NCBI RefSeq assembly: GCF_001314995.1
Contig: NZ_CP012938.1
Coordinates: forward strand, 5,022,001-5,086,000
DNA: 64,000 nucleotides
Source: Bacteroides ovatus
Lineage (GTDB): Bacteria > Bacteroidota > Bacteroidia > Bacteroidales > Bacteroidaceae
Direction of reading: 5' to 3'
The notes below the pieces were generated by a model. That model did no database searches and had not been told where the DNA came from. It saw nothing but the letters and a program-made list of their open reading frames with translations. Made by a program: the position numbers and the translations under genes. Positions 44,552 to 53,429 of this stretch are shown piece by piece; within the stretch, counting starts at the first letter, position 1; each line of letters starts with the position of its first letter.

Positions 44552-45943
44552 ATGAAGAACTATATAGTATCATTATCAAAAAGAGCTTTGTTGTTAAGTG
44601 GTGCACTGGCAATATTTACAGCTTGTGACGACGGCGATCTGGGAGACATCTACAAAGGTAATTCATCCGGTGAATATGTGTCGGATGTGAACTGGACAGA
44701 TGCAGCCGACAAAAGTACGGGAACTTATATCAAATATTTCTATGAGAATGCCAGCGGACGGGATACCTTTTGCGGAAGCATTTACTGGGAAAAACCGAAT
44801 ACACCGGAAACCGGAGAACCGGCAAGCACGGGCGGTAGCGGCGGATGGTCGCAGGGACATGCATTGGACATCGTGATCGATGCTTATATCCGTCACGCAA
44901 ACAATCCCGAATATCAAGCTCATTTGTATGAAAACATCATGAAACCTTTCCTGCCGGCTTTTGATGACTGGAATGAACATTGCGGTTATGGTGGCAAAGA
45001 CTTCTGGAATAACTTCTATGATGATATGGAATGGATGGCACTGTCTTGTCTGCGGGTTTATGAATTGACTGGCGATCAGGATTACTACAGTGCGTTGATG
45101 AAGATGTGGAACCATATCAAGGGAGCGAAGAATGACTATAAAGGGGTAGGAGGAATGGCATGGAAAACGGATGCGCCGGCTTCACGTATGTCTTGTTCCA
45201 ATGGTCCCGGTTGCCTTCTGGCTATGAAATTGTATCAACTTACCGTTAAGGAGGCTAAAGATGGCTGGGAAGAGCAGGCTGCTTATTACCTGAACTTCGC
45301 CAAAGAGGTATACAACTGGATGACGGCTTATCTGTGTGATATTTCCACCGGACAGGTATATGATAATCTTAGTATTAAAGATGACGGAACACCGGGAGAT
45401 CCTGATAAAGTAGCCTTGTCTTATAATCAGGGAACATTTATGGCGGCTGCCCTGGAGCTGTACAACGCTACAGGTGAGGATGAATATCTTCGTAATGCGG
45501 TTGCTTTCGGCTCTTACCAAGTGAATAAGAAGATGGATTCCAACTATCCGGTATTCAGTGGTGAAGGAAATTCGGGAGATAATCTTTTATTCCGTGGAAT
45601 ATTTGTTCGTTACTTCCTGGATATGGTGAAACAGCCGACTAACAGCCTTTATCCGGAAAAGACCAAGAATAAGTTTATCGCTGCATTGCGCAGCTGTTCT
45701 GATGTGCTTTGGACGTTGGCTCATCCCGAAGGCTATTATGTGTGGGAGTACGACTGGGCAAAAGCACCGACCTTTGGTAATCGCGATAACAGGGAAGATC
45801 GCCTGACAATCTCCTTGAATGCGGAAGTCCCGGGAGCAACAATGATTGAAATCCGTGCCCGTTATGAAGACTGGGTGCAAGGTAAAGCAACGGAAAAGGC
45901 CAACTGGGTCGGACCGGATTTCGGTAAGAAAGCAGAGGAATAA
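44552..45943 (+). CDS. GH76 endo-alpha-1,6-mannanase, surface lipoprotein
   Basis: 463 residues; lipobox IFTAC (Cys25) followed by the acidic DDGDLGD, a likely surface export signal. The aspartate pair Asp157-Asp158 lies in NNFYDDMEW; other family parts are GGWSQGHALDIVID, MSCSNGPGCLLAMKLYQL and SYNQGTFMAAALELY. It should make the first cuts in mannan outside the cell so that SusC/SusD can import the pieces; the periplasmic GH76 at 33154-34311 acts later. It is 14 bp after the SusE-like gene and 36 bp before susC. Confidence 0.92.
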   Translation: MKNYIVSLSKRALLLSGALAIFTACDDGDLGDIYKGNSSGEYVSDVNWTDAADKSTGTYIKYFYENASGRDTFCGSIYWEKPNTPETGEPASTGGSGGWSQGHALDIVIDAYIRHANNPEYQAHLYENIMKPFLPAFDDWNEHCGYGGKDFWNNFYDDMEWMALSCLRVYELTGDQDYYSALMKMWNHIKGAKNDYKGVGGMAWKTDAPASRMSCSNGPGCLLAMKLYQLTVKEAKDGWEEQAAYYLNFAKEVYNWMTAYLCDISTGQVYDNLSIKDDGTPGDPDKVALSYNQGTFMAAALELYNATGEDEYLRNAVAFGSYQVNKKMDSNYPVFSGEGNSGDNLLFRGIFVRYFLDMVKQPTNSLYPEKTKNKFIAALRSCSDVLWTLAHPEGYYVWEYDWAKAPTFGNRDNREDRLTISLNAEVPGATMIEIRARYEDWVQGKATEKANWVGPDFGKKAEE

Positions 45944-45979
45944 GATTGATTTATTACACATAGAAAATCGAAAAGAAAG

Positions 45980-48900
45980 ATGATACATATAAAAAGAAAT
46001 ATTTGTCTGGTGGCTGTTTCTTGCACTCTTCTTGCAGGTATACCTTTGCAGGGTGTGGCGCAAACGGGAAGAACGGCAAAGGTGCAGGCCACACAAAGTA
46101 ATAAAATAACAGTGTCGGGTACGGTATTGGACAAGACGACAAATGACCCGTTGATCGGTGTGTCTGTTGTCGTGAAAGGGGTGGCCAATGCAGGTACGAT
46201 TACCGATATGGATGGTAAGTTTACATTGAAGCTGCCTTATGCGGAAGCTCCGTTGGTGTTTTCTTACCTGGGTTACCAGCCACAGGAAATTGTTCCCGGT
46301 GCAAAGAAGGAACTGACTGTCTTACTACAGGAAGATACGAAAGCCTTGCAGGAAGTGGTTGTGGTAGGTTATACCAAACAACGTAAAGAAACGATGATCG
46401 GTTCTGTTGCTACCATCACGACAAAAGATCTGACGCAAAGTCCTACTGCCAATATCAACAATGCGCTTGCCGGACGTCTGCCGGGGTTGATTGTAAACCA
46501 GTATGCGGGTGGTGAACCGGGTGTGGATCAAAGTGAATTGTTTATCCGTGGTAAGGCAACTTACGGTAACCAGAGTGCCATTGTCATTGTCGATGGAATC
46601 GAACGTGACATGAGTTACCTCGCACCGGATGAAATTGAAACATTCACTATCCTGAAAGATGCTTCCGCCACTGCCGCTTATGGTATCCGTGGTGCAAATG
46701 GTGTAATCGTTATTACTACCAAACGTGGTAAGGCAGCGGAAAAGGCAACCGTGAACCTGAAAGCCTCTATTGGTATTAACCAGCCGATCGGTTTCCCCGA
46801 ATATTTAGGCTCTGCCGATTATGCAACTTTATATAATGAAGCCAGATTGAACGATGCCAAGATGACGGGCGCAGACATCAGCAGTTTGAACCTTTTCTCT
46901 CAACAGGCGATTGACAATTTCCGCCGTGCGAAAGGAGACAACTCCGATGGTTTGGGATATGACTGGGATTATTATGATTTTGCCTTCAAACCCGGTTTGC
47001 AGGAAGATGTCAGCCTCTCCATTCGTGGAGGTACGGACAAGGTACGTTATTATGTATTGGCCAATTACTTTTCACAAGGCGGTAACTACAAATATTCGAA
47101 TGCCGGTGAATATGACTCGCAAACCAAGTTCACCCGTTACAACTTCCGTTCGAACATCGATATCAACATTAATCGTTATTTGAGTACCCGTTTGGATTTG
47201 GGGGCCCGTATTACCGACCGTAATGCACCGGGTACAACAGCCGGTCGCCTGATGACCATCTGTGCTACCCAGCCTCCATATCTGCCCATCCTGGTGGAAG
47301 AAAATGCGCATCCGCAGAATGAGGAATACATTCAGCAAAATCCTCGTGGAATGCTTTATGGTGACAATATCTACCGTTACAATCTTCTGGGTGAATTGAG
47401 CCGTACCGGTTATCTGAATGAAAAGAACACGTATCTGAATGGTAGTTTTGCCATGAATCTGGATATGGAATTTCTGACGAAAGGATTAAAAGCGGAAGTG
47501 ATGTTCTCTTATGATGCTTCTGAAGGACGCTGGATTAATCGTAAACTGGATACTTACAAAGACGGTTATCGTGAATATCCGAAATATGCGACGTTTATGC
47601 CGATCGAAGGTTCGGATGCTTATATGGCAGGCGGACACTATACGGGTGCTTACAAAACGGGTAACAAATATGATATTGACCAGACTATTGGCAACGGATT
47701 CAGTCATAACGCTTCTGACGGACGTACTTATATACAGGCACGTTTGGATTACAACCGTTTGTTTAGCAACCGCCACGAAGTGACCGCCATGTTATTGGCA
47801 AACCGTGGTAACCGTACTGTTAACAATGAACTGGCTTATCATAGCCAGGGTATCACCGGACGCTTTGCTTATTATTATAATCAGAAGTATCTGATGGAAT
47901 TTAACTTCGGTTACAATGGTTCCGAAAACTTCGCTCCGGGCAAACGTTACGGGTTCTTCCCAGCTGGTTCAATCGGTTGGGTAGTCTCTGAAGAGGAATT
48001 TATGAAAAAGGCTTCCTGGATTGACTTCCTGAAAGTAAGAGCCTCCTATGGTTTGGTAGGTAGTGACAACGTCAGCAGCCGTTTCCCATATCTGGCTTTC
48101 TACGGTGGTGGCAGCGGTTATGATTTCGGTAATAACTTTGGTACGAATGTAGGCGGTACTTCCGAAGGTAATCTGGCTAATGCGAATCTGACTTGGGAGA
48201 AAGCCCGTAAACTGAATGTCGGTATCGACTTTACTACCCTGAACCAACGTTTGGCATTGACGATAGATGCATTTTATGAATATCGTTTTGACATTATTAC
48301 AGATATGAATAGTGACGGTATCATGGGATATCCGGATATTGTAGGTAAAGATGCAGCTTTACAGAATCTGGGTGAAGTAAGCAACCGCGGTGTGGATATC
48401 GAATTGAGCTGGAATGATAAGATTGGAAAGGATTTCCGTTACTATATTCGTCCGAACCTGACTTTCTCCCGCAACCGTTTGGAATATAAAGCGGAAGTTG
48501 CCCGCAAGAACTCCTGGCGTAAAGAAACCGGTAAACGTTTATACGAAAACTTCGTCTATGTGTTCGATCATTTTGTAGCCGATCAGGAAGAGGCTGACCG
48601 TTTGAACAAGATCGGTTATCAGCCGTGGGGACAATTAATTCCGGGAGATGTTGTTTATAAGGATTTGGATCGTAACGGAGTGATTGATGATGAAGACCGT
48701 ACAGCAATGGGAAATCCGCGTAGTCCGGAACTGATGTTCGGTATTCCTTTCGGTTTCCAGTATAAGAACTTTGATTTTAGTGTATTATTGCAAGGTGCGA
48801 CAAAATCATCTATTCTGTTGAATGGGGCTGCTGTATTTGACTTCCCGCAATTTGAACAAGATAAGATCGGACGTGTGAAGAAAATGCATCTGGACCGTTG

Positions 48901-49225
48901 GACACCGGAAACGGCTGCTACTGCCAAATATCCGGCATTGCATTATGGAACACATGATAACAACAAGAATGGAAACAGTAGTTTGTTTTTGTATGATGCT
49001 TCCTACCTGCGTCTTAAGAATGTGGAAATTGGTTACAATGTATCACCCAAATTATTACGTAAATTCCATGTGCAACAGGCACGTATCTATGTACAAGGTC
49101 TGAATCTGTTGACTTTTGATAAACTGGGTGATGTGGATATAGATCCGGAAACGAAATCCGGAGACGGAGCTTCCTGGTATCCTATTCAAAAGGTATTCAA
49201 TTTTGGTATTGATATAACATTCTAA
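45980..49225 (+). CDS. SusC-type TonB-dependent transporter (mannan locus)
   Basis: 1081 residues; signal peptide ending QGVAQ. Carboxypeptidase-regulatory-like domain (about 50-125, VSGTVLDKTTNDPLIGVSVV), plug after LQEVVVVGYTKQRKETMIG, barrel to the C-terminal FGIDITF. Outer membrane importer of alpha-mannan oligosaccharides by context. In this operon it follows the binding proteins and GH76 rather than leading, an order different from PUL 1. susD starts 13 bp later. Confidence 0.95.
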   Translation: MIHIKRNICLVAVSCTLLAGIPLQGVAQTGRTAKVQATQSNKITVSGTVLDKTTNDPLIGVSVVVKGVANAGTITDMDGKFTLKLPYAEAPLVFSYLGYQPQEIVPGAKKELTVLLQEDTKALQEVVVVGYTKQRKETMIGSVATITTKDLTQSPTANINNALAGRLPGLIVNQYAGGEPGVDQSELFIRGKATYGNQSAIVIVDGIERDMSYLAPDEIETFTILKDASATAAYGIRGANGVIVITTKRGKAAEKATVNLKASIGINQPIGFPEYLGSADYATLYNEARLNDAKMTGADISSLNLFSQQAIDNFRRAKGDNSDGLGYDWDYYDFAFKPGLQEDVSLSIRGGTDKVRYYVLANYFSQGGNYKYSNAGEYDSQTKFTRYNFRSNIDININRYLSTRLDLGARITDRNAPGTTAGRLMTICATQPPYLPILVEENAHPQNEEYIQQNPRGMLYGDNIYRYNLLGELSRTGYLNEKNTYLNGSFAMNLDMEFLTKGLKAEVMFSYDASEGRWINRKLDTYKDGYREYPKYATFMPIEGSDAYMAGGHYTGAYKTGNKYDIDQTIGNGFSHNASDGRTYIQARLDYNRLFSNRHEVTAMLLANRGNRTVNNELAYHSQGITGRFAYYYNQKYLMEFNFGYNGSENFAPGKRYGFFPAGSIGWVVSEEEFMKKASWIDFLKVRASYGLVGSDNVSSRFPYLAFYGGGSGYDFGNNFGTNVGGTSEGNLANANLTWEKARKLNVGIDFTTLNQRLALTIDAFYEYRFDIITDMNSDGIMGYPDIVGKDAALQNLGEVSNRGVDIELSWNDKIGKDFRYYIRPNLTFSRNRLEYKAEVARKNSWRKETGKRLYENFVYVFDHFVADQEEADRLNKIGYQPWGQLIPGDVVYKDLDRNGVIDDEDRTAMGNPRSPELMFGIPFGFQYKNFDFSVLLQGATKSSILLNGAAVFDFPQFEQDKIGRVKKMHLDRWTPETAATAKYPALHYGTHDNNKNGNSSLFLYDASYLRLKNVEIGYNVSPKLLRKFHVQQARIYVQGLNLLTFDKLGDVDIDPETKSGDGASWYPIQKVFNFGIDITF

Positions 49226-49238
49226 ATAAGATAGAAAT

Positions 49239-51167
49239 ATGAAAAAGTTATATAGATTTTCAGCAATTGCTTTATTGGTCCTGCCGTTGGTCTTTACTTC
49301 ATGTAGCGATTACCTGGATCGGGACGATGATGATAATATTACGGAAGCGGACGTTTTTGCCCGTTACGAAAAAGTGAACGGACTGGTTTCCGACGTATAC
49401 GCGGCTGCAAAGAAAGCAGACCGTCCGCTGGTGTTCTTTGAGCACTTCAGCAACAGTGCCATTACGGACGAATGTGAAGGAACCAACGTAGAGGGAAACA
49501 TTACGAATAACTTCAATAACGGTGCCTGGAACCCGAATTCTTTGCCCGGTAGTGTAGGGCAATATTGGGAAGCTCTCTATGAAGGAATCCGTAAAGCGAA
49601 CCTGATTATAGAAAATGTACAGAAGTATAATACGCCCGACAACCCACAGCAGGATGGTGATCTTCGCAACCGTATCGGTGAGATGTATTTCATGCGTGGT
49701 TATTTCCACATGCTGTTATTGCGTATGTATGGCGAAGCTCCTTATATTGACCGTGTGATTAATGCCGGAGATAATATGGACTTCAAGAAAGAATCTGTTC
49801 ATTCGATGGTTGAAAAGATTGTGACAGATGCGCAAACTGCTTATGGCATGGTTCCTAATAAATATGTGAAAACTTCCGAGAATTTTGGTCGTGTGGATAA
49901 GGGAGCCTGTCTGGGATTGATTTCTTTTGTTCGCTGGGTAGCGGCTACTCCGTTGTGGAACGGTGCTTCTCAATATGGATACAACTTGCGTCGTGTGTTT
50001 GAAAATGAGTATGCTTATGATGCTACTCGTTGGAGAAAAGCCAAAGAAGCGGCTAAAGCCGTTCTGGATTTCGAAGTCGGCGGAACCAAGCGTTATTCTC
50101 TCTATACGAAACATGATGCAAATGATTTCAAGGATCCGGCTGACGGTAATCTGAATGACAGCCGTGTATATGCTCGTTTGTGGGATATGTTTTATGATAT
50201 GGATGCCTTTGCCAATGAGTATGTGTTCTTTATGACGAAGAGCAAGGATCAGGCATGGCAGGGTGATATTTATCCGCCCAGCCGTGAGGGAAGTTCGCGC
50301 CAGCAACCGGTGCAGGAACAAGTGGATGAATACGAATATATCGTAGGTGATTATGGCTATCCGGTATATTCGGCAGAAGCCCGCAAAGGTGGCTATGATG
50401 ATACTAATCCGTATGTGAAAGGTACTCGTGACCCGCGTTTCTATCGCGATGTAATTTATCACGGAGCTCCTTACCGTAATAATAAGAACGAGTCGAAAAC
50501 GATCAATACGGCGAGTGGTTCCGATAAGATTGGTGCTACCAATGCAACTACTACCGGTTATTATTTACGTAAATTCCAACAGGAGTCATGGAACAAATCC
50601 GGTAACTTCAGTATCAATGCGCCCGCCATCTGGCGTCTTCCGGAGTTTATTTATATTTATGCAGAGGCTTGTAATGAATTGGGCGAGGATATCGATGAAG
50701 CTTATAAATTGGTGAATACGGTTCGTGAACGTTCTTTTATGAAACCGATGCCGCCGGAAGTAAAGACTAATCAACAGTTGATGCGTGAATACATTCAGCG
50801 CGAACGTCGCGTGGAACTTTTTTATGAGGGAAAACGTCCGTGGACTTGCCGCTTGTATTTGGAACCCACCAGTAAGGAAGAGCTAGCAAAGGAAAGCCTT
50901 TGGAAATCGAGCGGGAGTGACAATTCAAAACGTACACAGAAATACTGGGCTGCCAATAACGGTGCATTGCCCCGTTGCCAGCGAATGATTAACGGAATGC
51001 GTCCGGTGCAGGATGAGAATGGGGCCATTACGGTTGACGGTGTGAAATATAGAATGGAGCGTTTCTGCGTGGAAGAACGTACGTTCTCTATTCAGCATTA
51101 TCTGTTCCCGATTCGCCAGAGTGAGTTGCAGAAGACACCGACCATTGAACAAAATCCCGGATGGTAA
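49239..51167 (+). CDS. SusD-type glycan-binding lipoprotein (mannan locus)
   Basis: 642 residues, longer than the SusD of PUL 1 (489). Lipobox VFTSC (Cys22), then SDYLDRDDDD. Family blocks: IRKANLIIENVQKY, RIGEMYFMRGYFHMLLLRMY, GACLGLISFVRWVAATP, EFIYIYAEACNELGEDIDEA, REYIQRERRVELFYEGKRPW. The extra length lies mainly in the middle part (about 290-440). It pairs with the SusC before it. Confidence 0.94.
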   Translation: MKKLYRFSAIALLVLPLVFTSCSDYLDRDDDDNITEADVFARYEKVNGLVSDVYAAAKKADRPLVFFEHFSNSAITDECEGTNVEGNITNNFNNGAWNPNSLPGSVGQYWEALYEGIRKANLIIENVQKYNTPDNPQQDGDLRNRIGEMYFMRGYFHMLLLRMYGEAPYIDRVINAGDNMDFKKESVHSMVEKIVTDAQTAYGMVPNKYVKTSENFGRVDKGACLGLISFVRWVAATPLWNGASQYGYNLRRVFENEYAYDATRWRKAKEAAKAVLDFEVGGTKRYSLYTKHDANDFKDPADGNLNDSRVYARLWDMFYDMDAFANEYVFFMTKSKDQAWQGDIYPPSREGSSRQQPVQEQVDEYEYIVGDYGYPVYSAEARKGGYDDTNPYVKGTRDPRFYRDVIYHGAPYRNNKNESKTINTASGSDKIGATNATTTGYYLRKFQQESWNKSGNFSINAPAIWRLPEFIYIYAEACNELGEDIDEAYKLVNTVRERSFMKPMPPEVKTNQQLMREYIQRERRVELFYEGKRPWTCRLYLEPTSKEELAKESLWKSSGSDNSKRTQKYWAANNGALPRCQRMINGMRPVQDENGAITVDGVKYRMERFCVEERTFSIQHYLFPIRQSELQKTPTIEQNPGW

Positions 51168-51203
51168 ACCGGTAGGAATGTATAACTTTAAAAAGAAAAT
51201 CAG

Positions 51204-52769
51204 ATGAAACGAATCTATACATATATGTGTCTGTTGCTTTTGTCGGTATTATCGTTTGCCGTTACAGGTTGTGATGACGATGACGATGTGGCTAAAGACT
51301 TGATAGAGTTGATTGTGAACAAACCGGTAATACGTATCGGGCAGAATGAGGAAGCCAAAGTGAATGTAGTGGTTGGAAACGGAAACTATACCGTGAGAAG
51401 TTTCAACACTGCCATTGCAACGGCTACCGTTTCCGGCGAATTGATAACTGTAAAAAGTGGCTCACAGAATGGGGCCACTACCGTCGAAGTAATGGATGGA
51501 GAAGGAGTAGTTGCCAATATTTCTGTGAATGTAGGTGTATTTGAATTGGAAGTGAATGAACCGGAGGTGATCTTGGAAGTTGCCGGTGAAAAGCAACTGA
51601 TTGTTAGCATGGGAAACTTTTCCAGCAATGATGAATTGTCTTATGAGGTGGAGGATGAAACGGTTGTCAGCATGGTTAATACAGATCAGTTCCGTCCTTT
51701 CTATACTTTGACAGGTTTGAAGAACGGACATACAACAGTGACTTTTACAGACCATAAAGGAAAACAGGCAGTGGTTCAGGTGACGGTAAATCCGATTTCT
51801 ATCGATGTCTCCAACCTGACACCGAGAGTGGGAGTCAACAATAAGATCATGATTACGGTAGAAAAAGGGAACGGAGGTTATAGTCTGACAGCAGAGGATG
51901 AAGAGATTGTAGCTATTCAGCAGGTGGATGACACTCGTTTCAATTTAATAGGTAAAAAAGCGGGTATCACTACCGTGTTTGTCAGAGACGAAGCGGAACA
52001 GGAATTAAGTCTGACCGTTACGGTGGTACAGGCAGATAAAGTAGCGAACCTAGGTAGCGGTAATTACTTTAAAGTACCGTTTGAATATAATGGTACGGCA
52101 GATGAATCGCTAAAGAATTTGAGTACGATCACATTTGAGGCTCGTTTCAATATTGAGTCGTTGAATGGCAATGACAATGGAAATGCCCGGATTAATACGG
52201 TGATGGGTATAGAGAAGAAATTCCTGCTGCGTGTCGACGTGCATAAGGGAGGAAGCAATGATGAAGAACGTTTCCTTCAGCTTGCTGCAGATGATAAAGG
52301 TAGTATTCGCTATGAGGGCTCTACTAAGATAGAAACCAATAAGTGGTATGATGTGGCTGTGGTATTGGATAATAGTAAGAGCGGAAGCGAACGGATTGCA
52401 TTGTATGTAAATGGTGTCAGAGAAACGCTTCAATTATCAAACGGTACGCCGGATGATTTGAAAGAGATCAATCTTACTTCTGATTTCTACATCGGCCAGT
52501 CTGATGGTAAACGCCGGTTGAACGGAGCTATCAGTTATGCCCGTATTTGGACAAAAGCCTTGTCGGATCAACAGATCTCCGAGCAGAGCGGCAAGTTGTT
52601 GAGTGAGGATAAGGATGGAATGGTAGCTAATTGGTTATTCAATAATGGAAATGGTAATACCAAGACATTTGTGTCCTTGGCAGGAAAGAGCTTCGAAGCA
52701 GAGGCGGCAAATATTGTTTCAAGTTGGAAAACAGATCCGATATTGGAAACAAGTACTCCTACAGAATAA
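51204..52769 (+). CDS. Ig-like/LamG surface lipoprotein (mannan locus)
   Basis: 521 residues; lipobox AVTGC (Cys23) then six acidic residues. Three Ig-like (BIG2-type) units at about 30-110, 110-198 and 198-280 (VVGNGNYTVRSF, SMGNFSSNDELSYEV, EKGNGGYSLTAED) are followed by a full LamG domain to the end (ITFEARFNIES, KWYDVAVVLDNS, ALYVNGVRETL, FYIGQSDGKRRLNGAISYARIWTKALSD). It is a paralogue of the shortened protein at 42090-43271. Probable surface mannan-binding protein. It is last in the operon, 37 bp after susD and followed by a terminator. Confidence 0.78.
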   Translation: MKRIYTYMCLLLLSVLSFAVTGCDDDDDVAKDLIELIVNKPVIRIGQNEEAKVNVVVGNGNYTVRSFNTAIATATVSGELITVKSGSQNGATTVEVMDGEGVVANISVNVGVFELEVNEPEVILEVAGEKQLIVSMGNFSSNDELSYEVEDETVVSMVNTDQFRPFYTLTGLKNGHTTVTFTDHKGKQAVVQVTVNPISIDVSNLTPRVGVNNKIMITVEKGNGGYSLTAEDEEIVAIQQVDDTRFNLIGKKAGITTVFVRDEAEQELSLTVTVVQADKVANLGSGNYFKVPFEYNGTADESLKNLSTITFEARFNIESLNGNDNGNARINTVMGIEKKFLLRVDVHKGGSNDEERFLQLAADDKGSIRYEGSTKIETNKWYDVAVVLDNSKSGSERIALYVNGVRETLQLSNGTPDDLKEINLTSDFYIGQSDGKRRLNGAISYARIWTKALSDQQISEQSGKLLSEDKDGMVANWLFNNGNGNTKTFVSLAGKSFEAEAANIVSSWKTDPILETSTPTE

Positions 52770-52790
52770 TTGTAAGAAGATAGGATAATA

Positions 52791-52835
52791 AAAAAGCCAT
52801 CCCCGGAATAGACGAAAGTAGGGATGGCTTTTTTT
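52791..52835. terminator. bidirectional terminator after the mannan operon
   Basis: Stem AAAAAGCCATCCC (52791-52803) with GGGATGGCTTTTT (52821-52833) and a T-run, 22 bp after the lipoprotein stop. The A-run on the left also makes it a terminator for the - strand gene ending at 52889. Confidence 0.9.
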
Positions 52836-52888
52836 GTAGTGTGCTTACTATTCTTCGGCAGACTATGTCCTGCATGTTGTTGGCAAGG

Positions 52889-53155
52889 TTATTCCTTGAC
52901 AGGCTCAGCCGGTTTGTCTTTTGATGTAGTGTCTGTGACAACTGTATCATTGACATTGGCGGCGAGTGCAACCAGTGATGCCTTTGCAGGCGCGTCTTCT
53001 TTAGTTACAGTATCTTTTACTACTGTATCATTGACAACTGTTGCATTGATTTCTGTCGGGGCTGTCACAGCTTCTGCAGAACTCTGAGCCTTTACAAGGA
53101 ATGAACCACCACAAACAAACATAAACATTGCTACTACTAATACTAATTTTTTCAT
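52889..53155 (-). CDS. small secreted protein with internal TVV repeats
   Basis: 88 residues; signal peptide MKKLVLVVAMFMFVCGGSFL followed by VKAQ. The mature part is low in complexity and contains a repeated element: VVNDTVVKDTVTK and VNDTVVTDTTSK, separated by an alanine-rich stretch. It has no known domain. The signal peptide and ATG favour this strand over the similar-length frame on the + strand. Unknown function, probably periplasmic. Confidence 0.6.
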   Translation of the reverse strand: MKKLVLVVAMFMFVCGGSFLVKAQSSAEAVTAPTEINATVVNDTVVKDTVTKEDAPAKASLVALAANVNDTVVTDTTSKDKPAEPVKE

Positions 53156-53362
53156 AATCGTTTGCTTTAATGATTATTAGACATATGTTTTCAATTCTCT
53201 ACCTTTGTGTTAAGGAATCGGTTATTGCTTTTCGCTAACGTCTAATTAAAGATCAAAGCGCGTGCCAAAATTAGATAATGTATGATAAGTGATTGATAAA
53301 TAAGGGAATGAGGAAGATGATGCCAATTAGGATAGTGGGGAAGTATGTGTGGAGTGTGTGGA

Positions 53363-53409
53363 AACTGTGGCGGGGAGTGTGGAATTATTCCACACTCCCC
53401 GCCACAGTT
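53363..53409. repeat. perfect 22-bp-arm hairpin, GC-rich
   Basis: Left arm 53363-53384 (begins AACTGTGGCGGGGAGTGTGG) is exactly complementary to 53388-53409, with a three-base loop TTA. It lies 21 bp beyond the sulfatase stop on that gene's strand, so a terminator role is possible, but on the - strand no T-run follows. The remaining gap 53156-53429 has a lone TACCTTTG on the + strand near 53199 and nothing else I can name. Confidence 0.7.
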
Positions 53410-53429
53410 CTTTTATTTAGGTAATCTAT

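Noticed and set aside
52824..53087. Alternative + strand protein of 87 residues over the small secreted gene
   Set aside because: It crosses a terminator at its start, is antisense to a frame with a good signal peptide and has no recognisable features.
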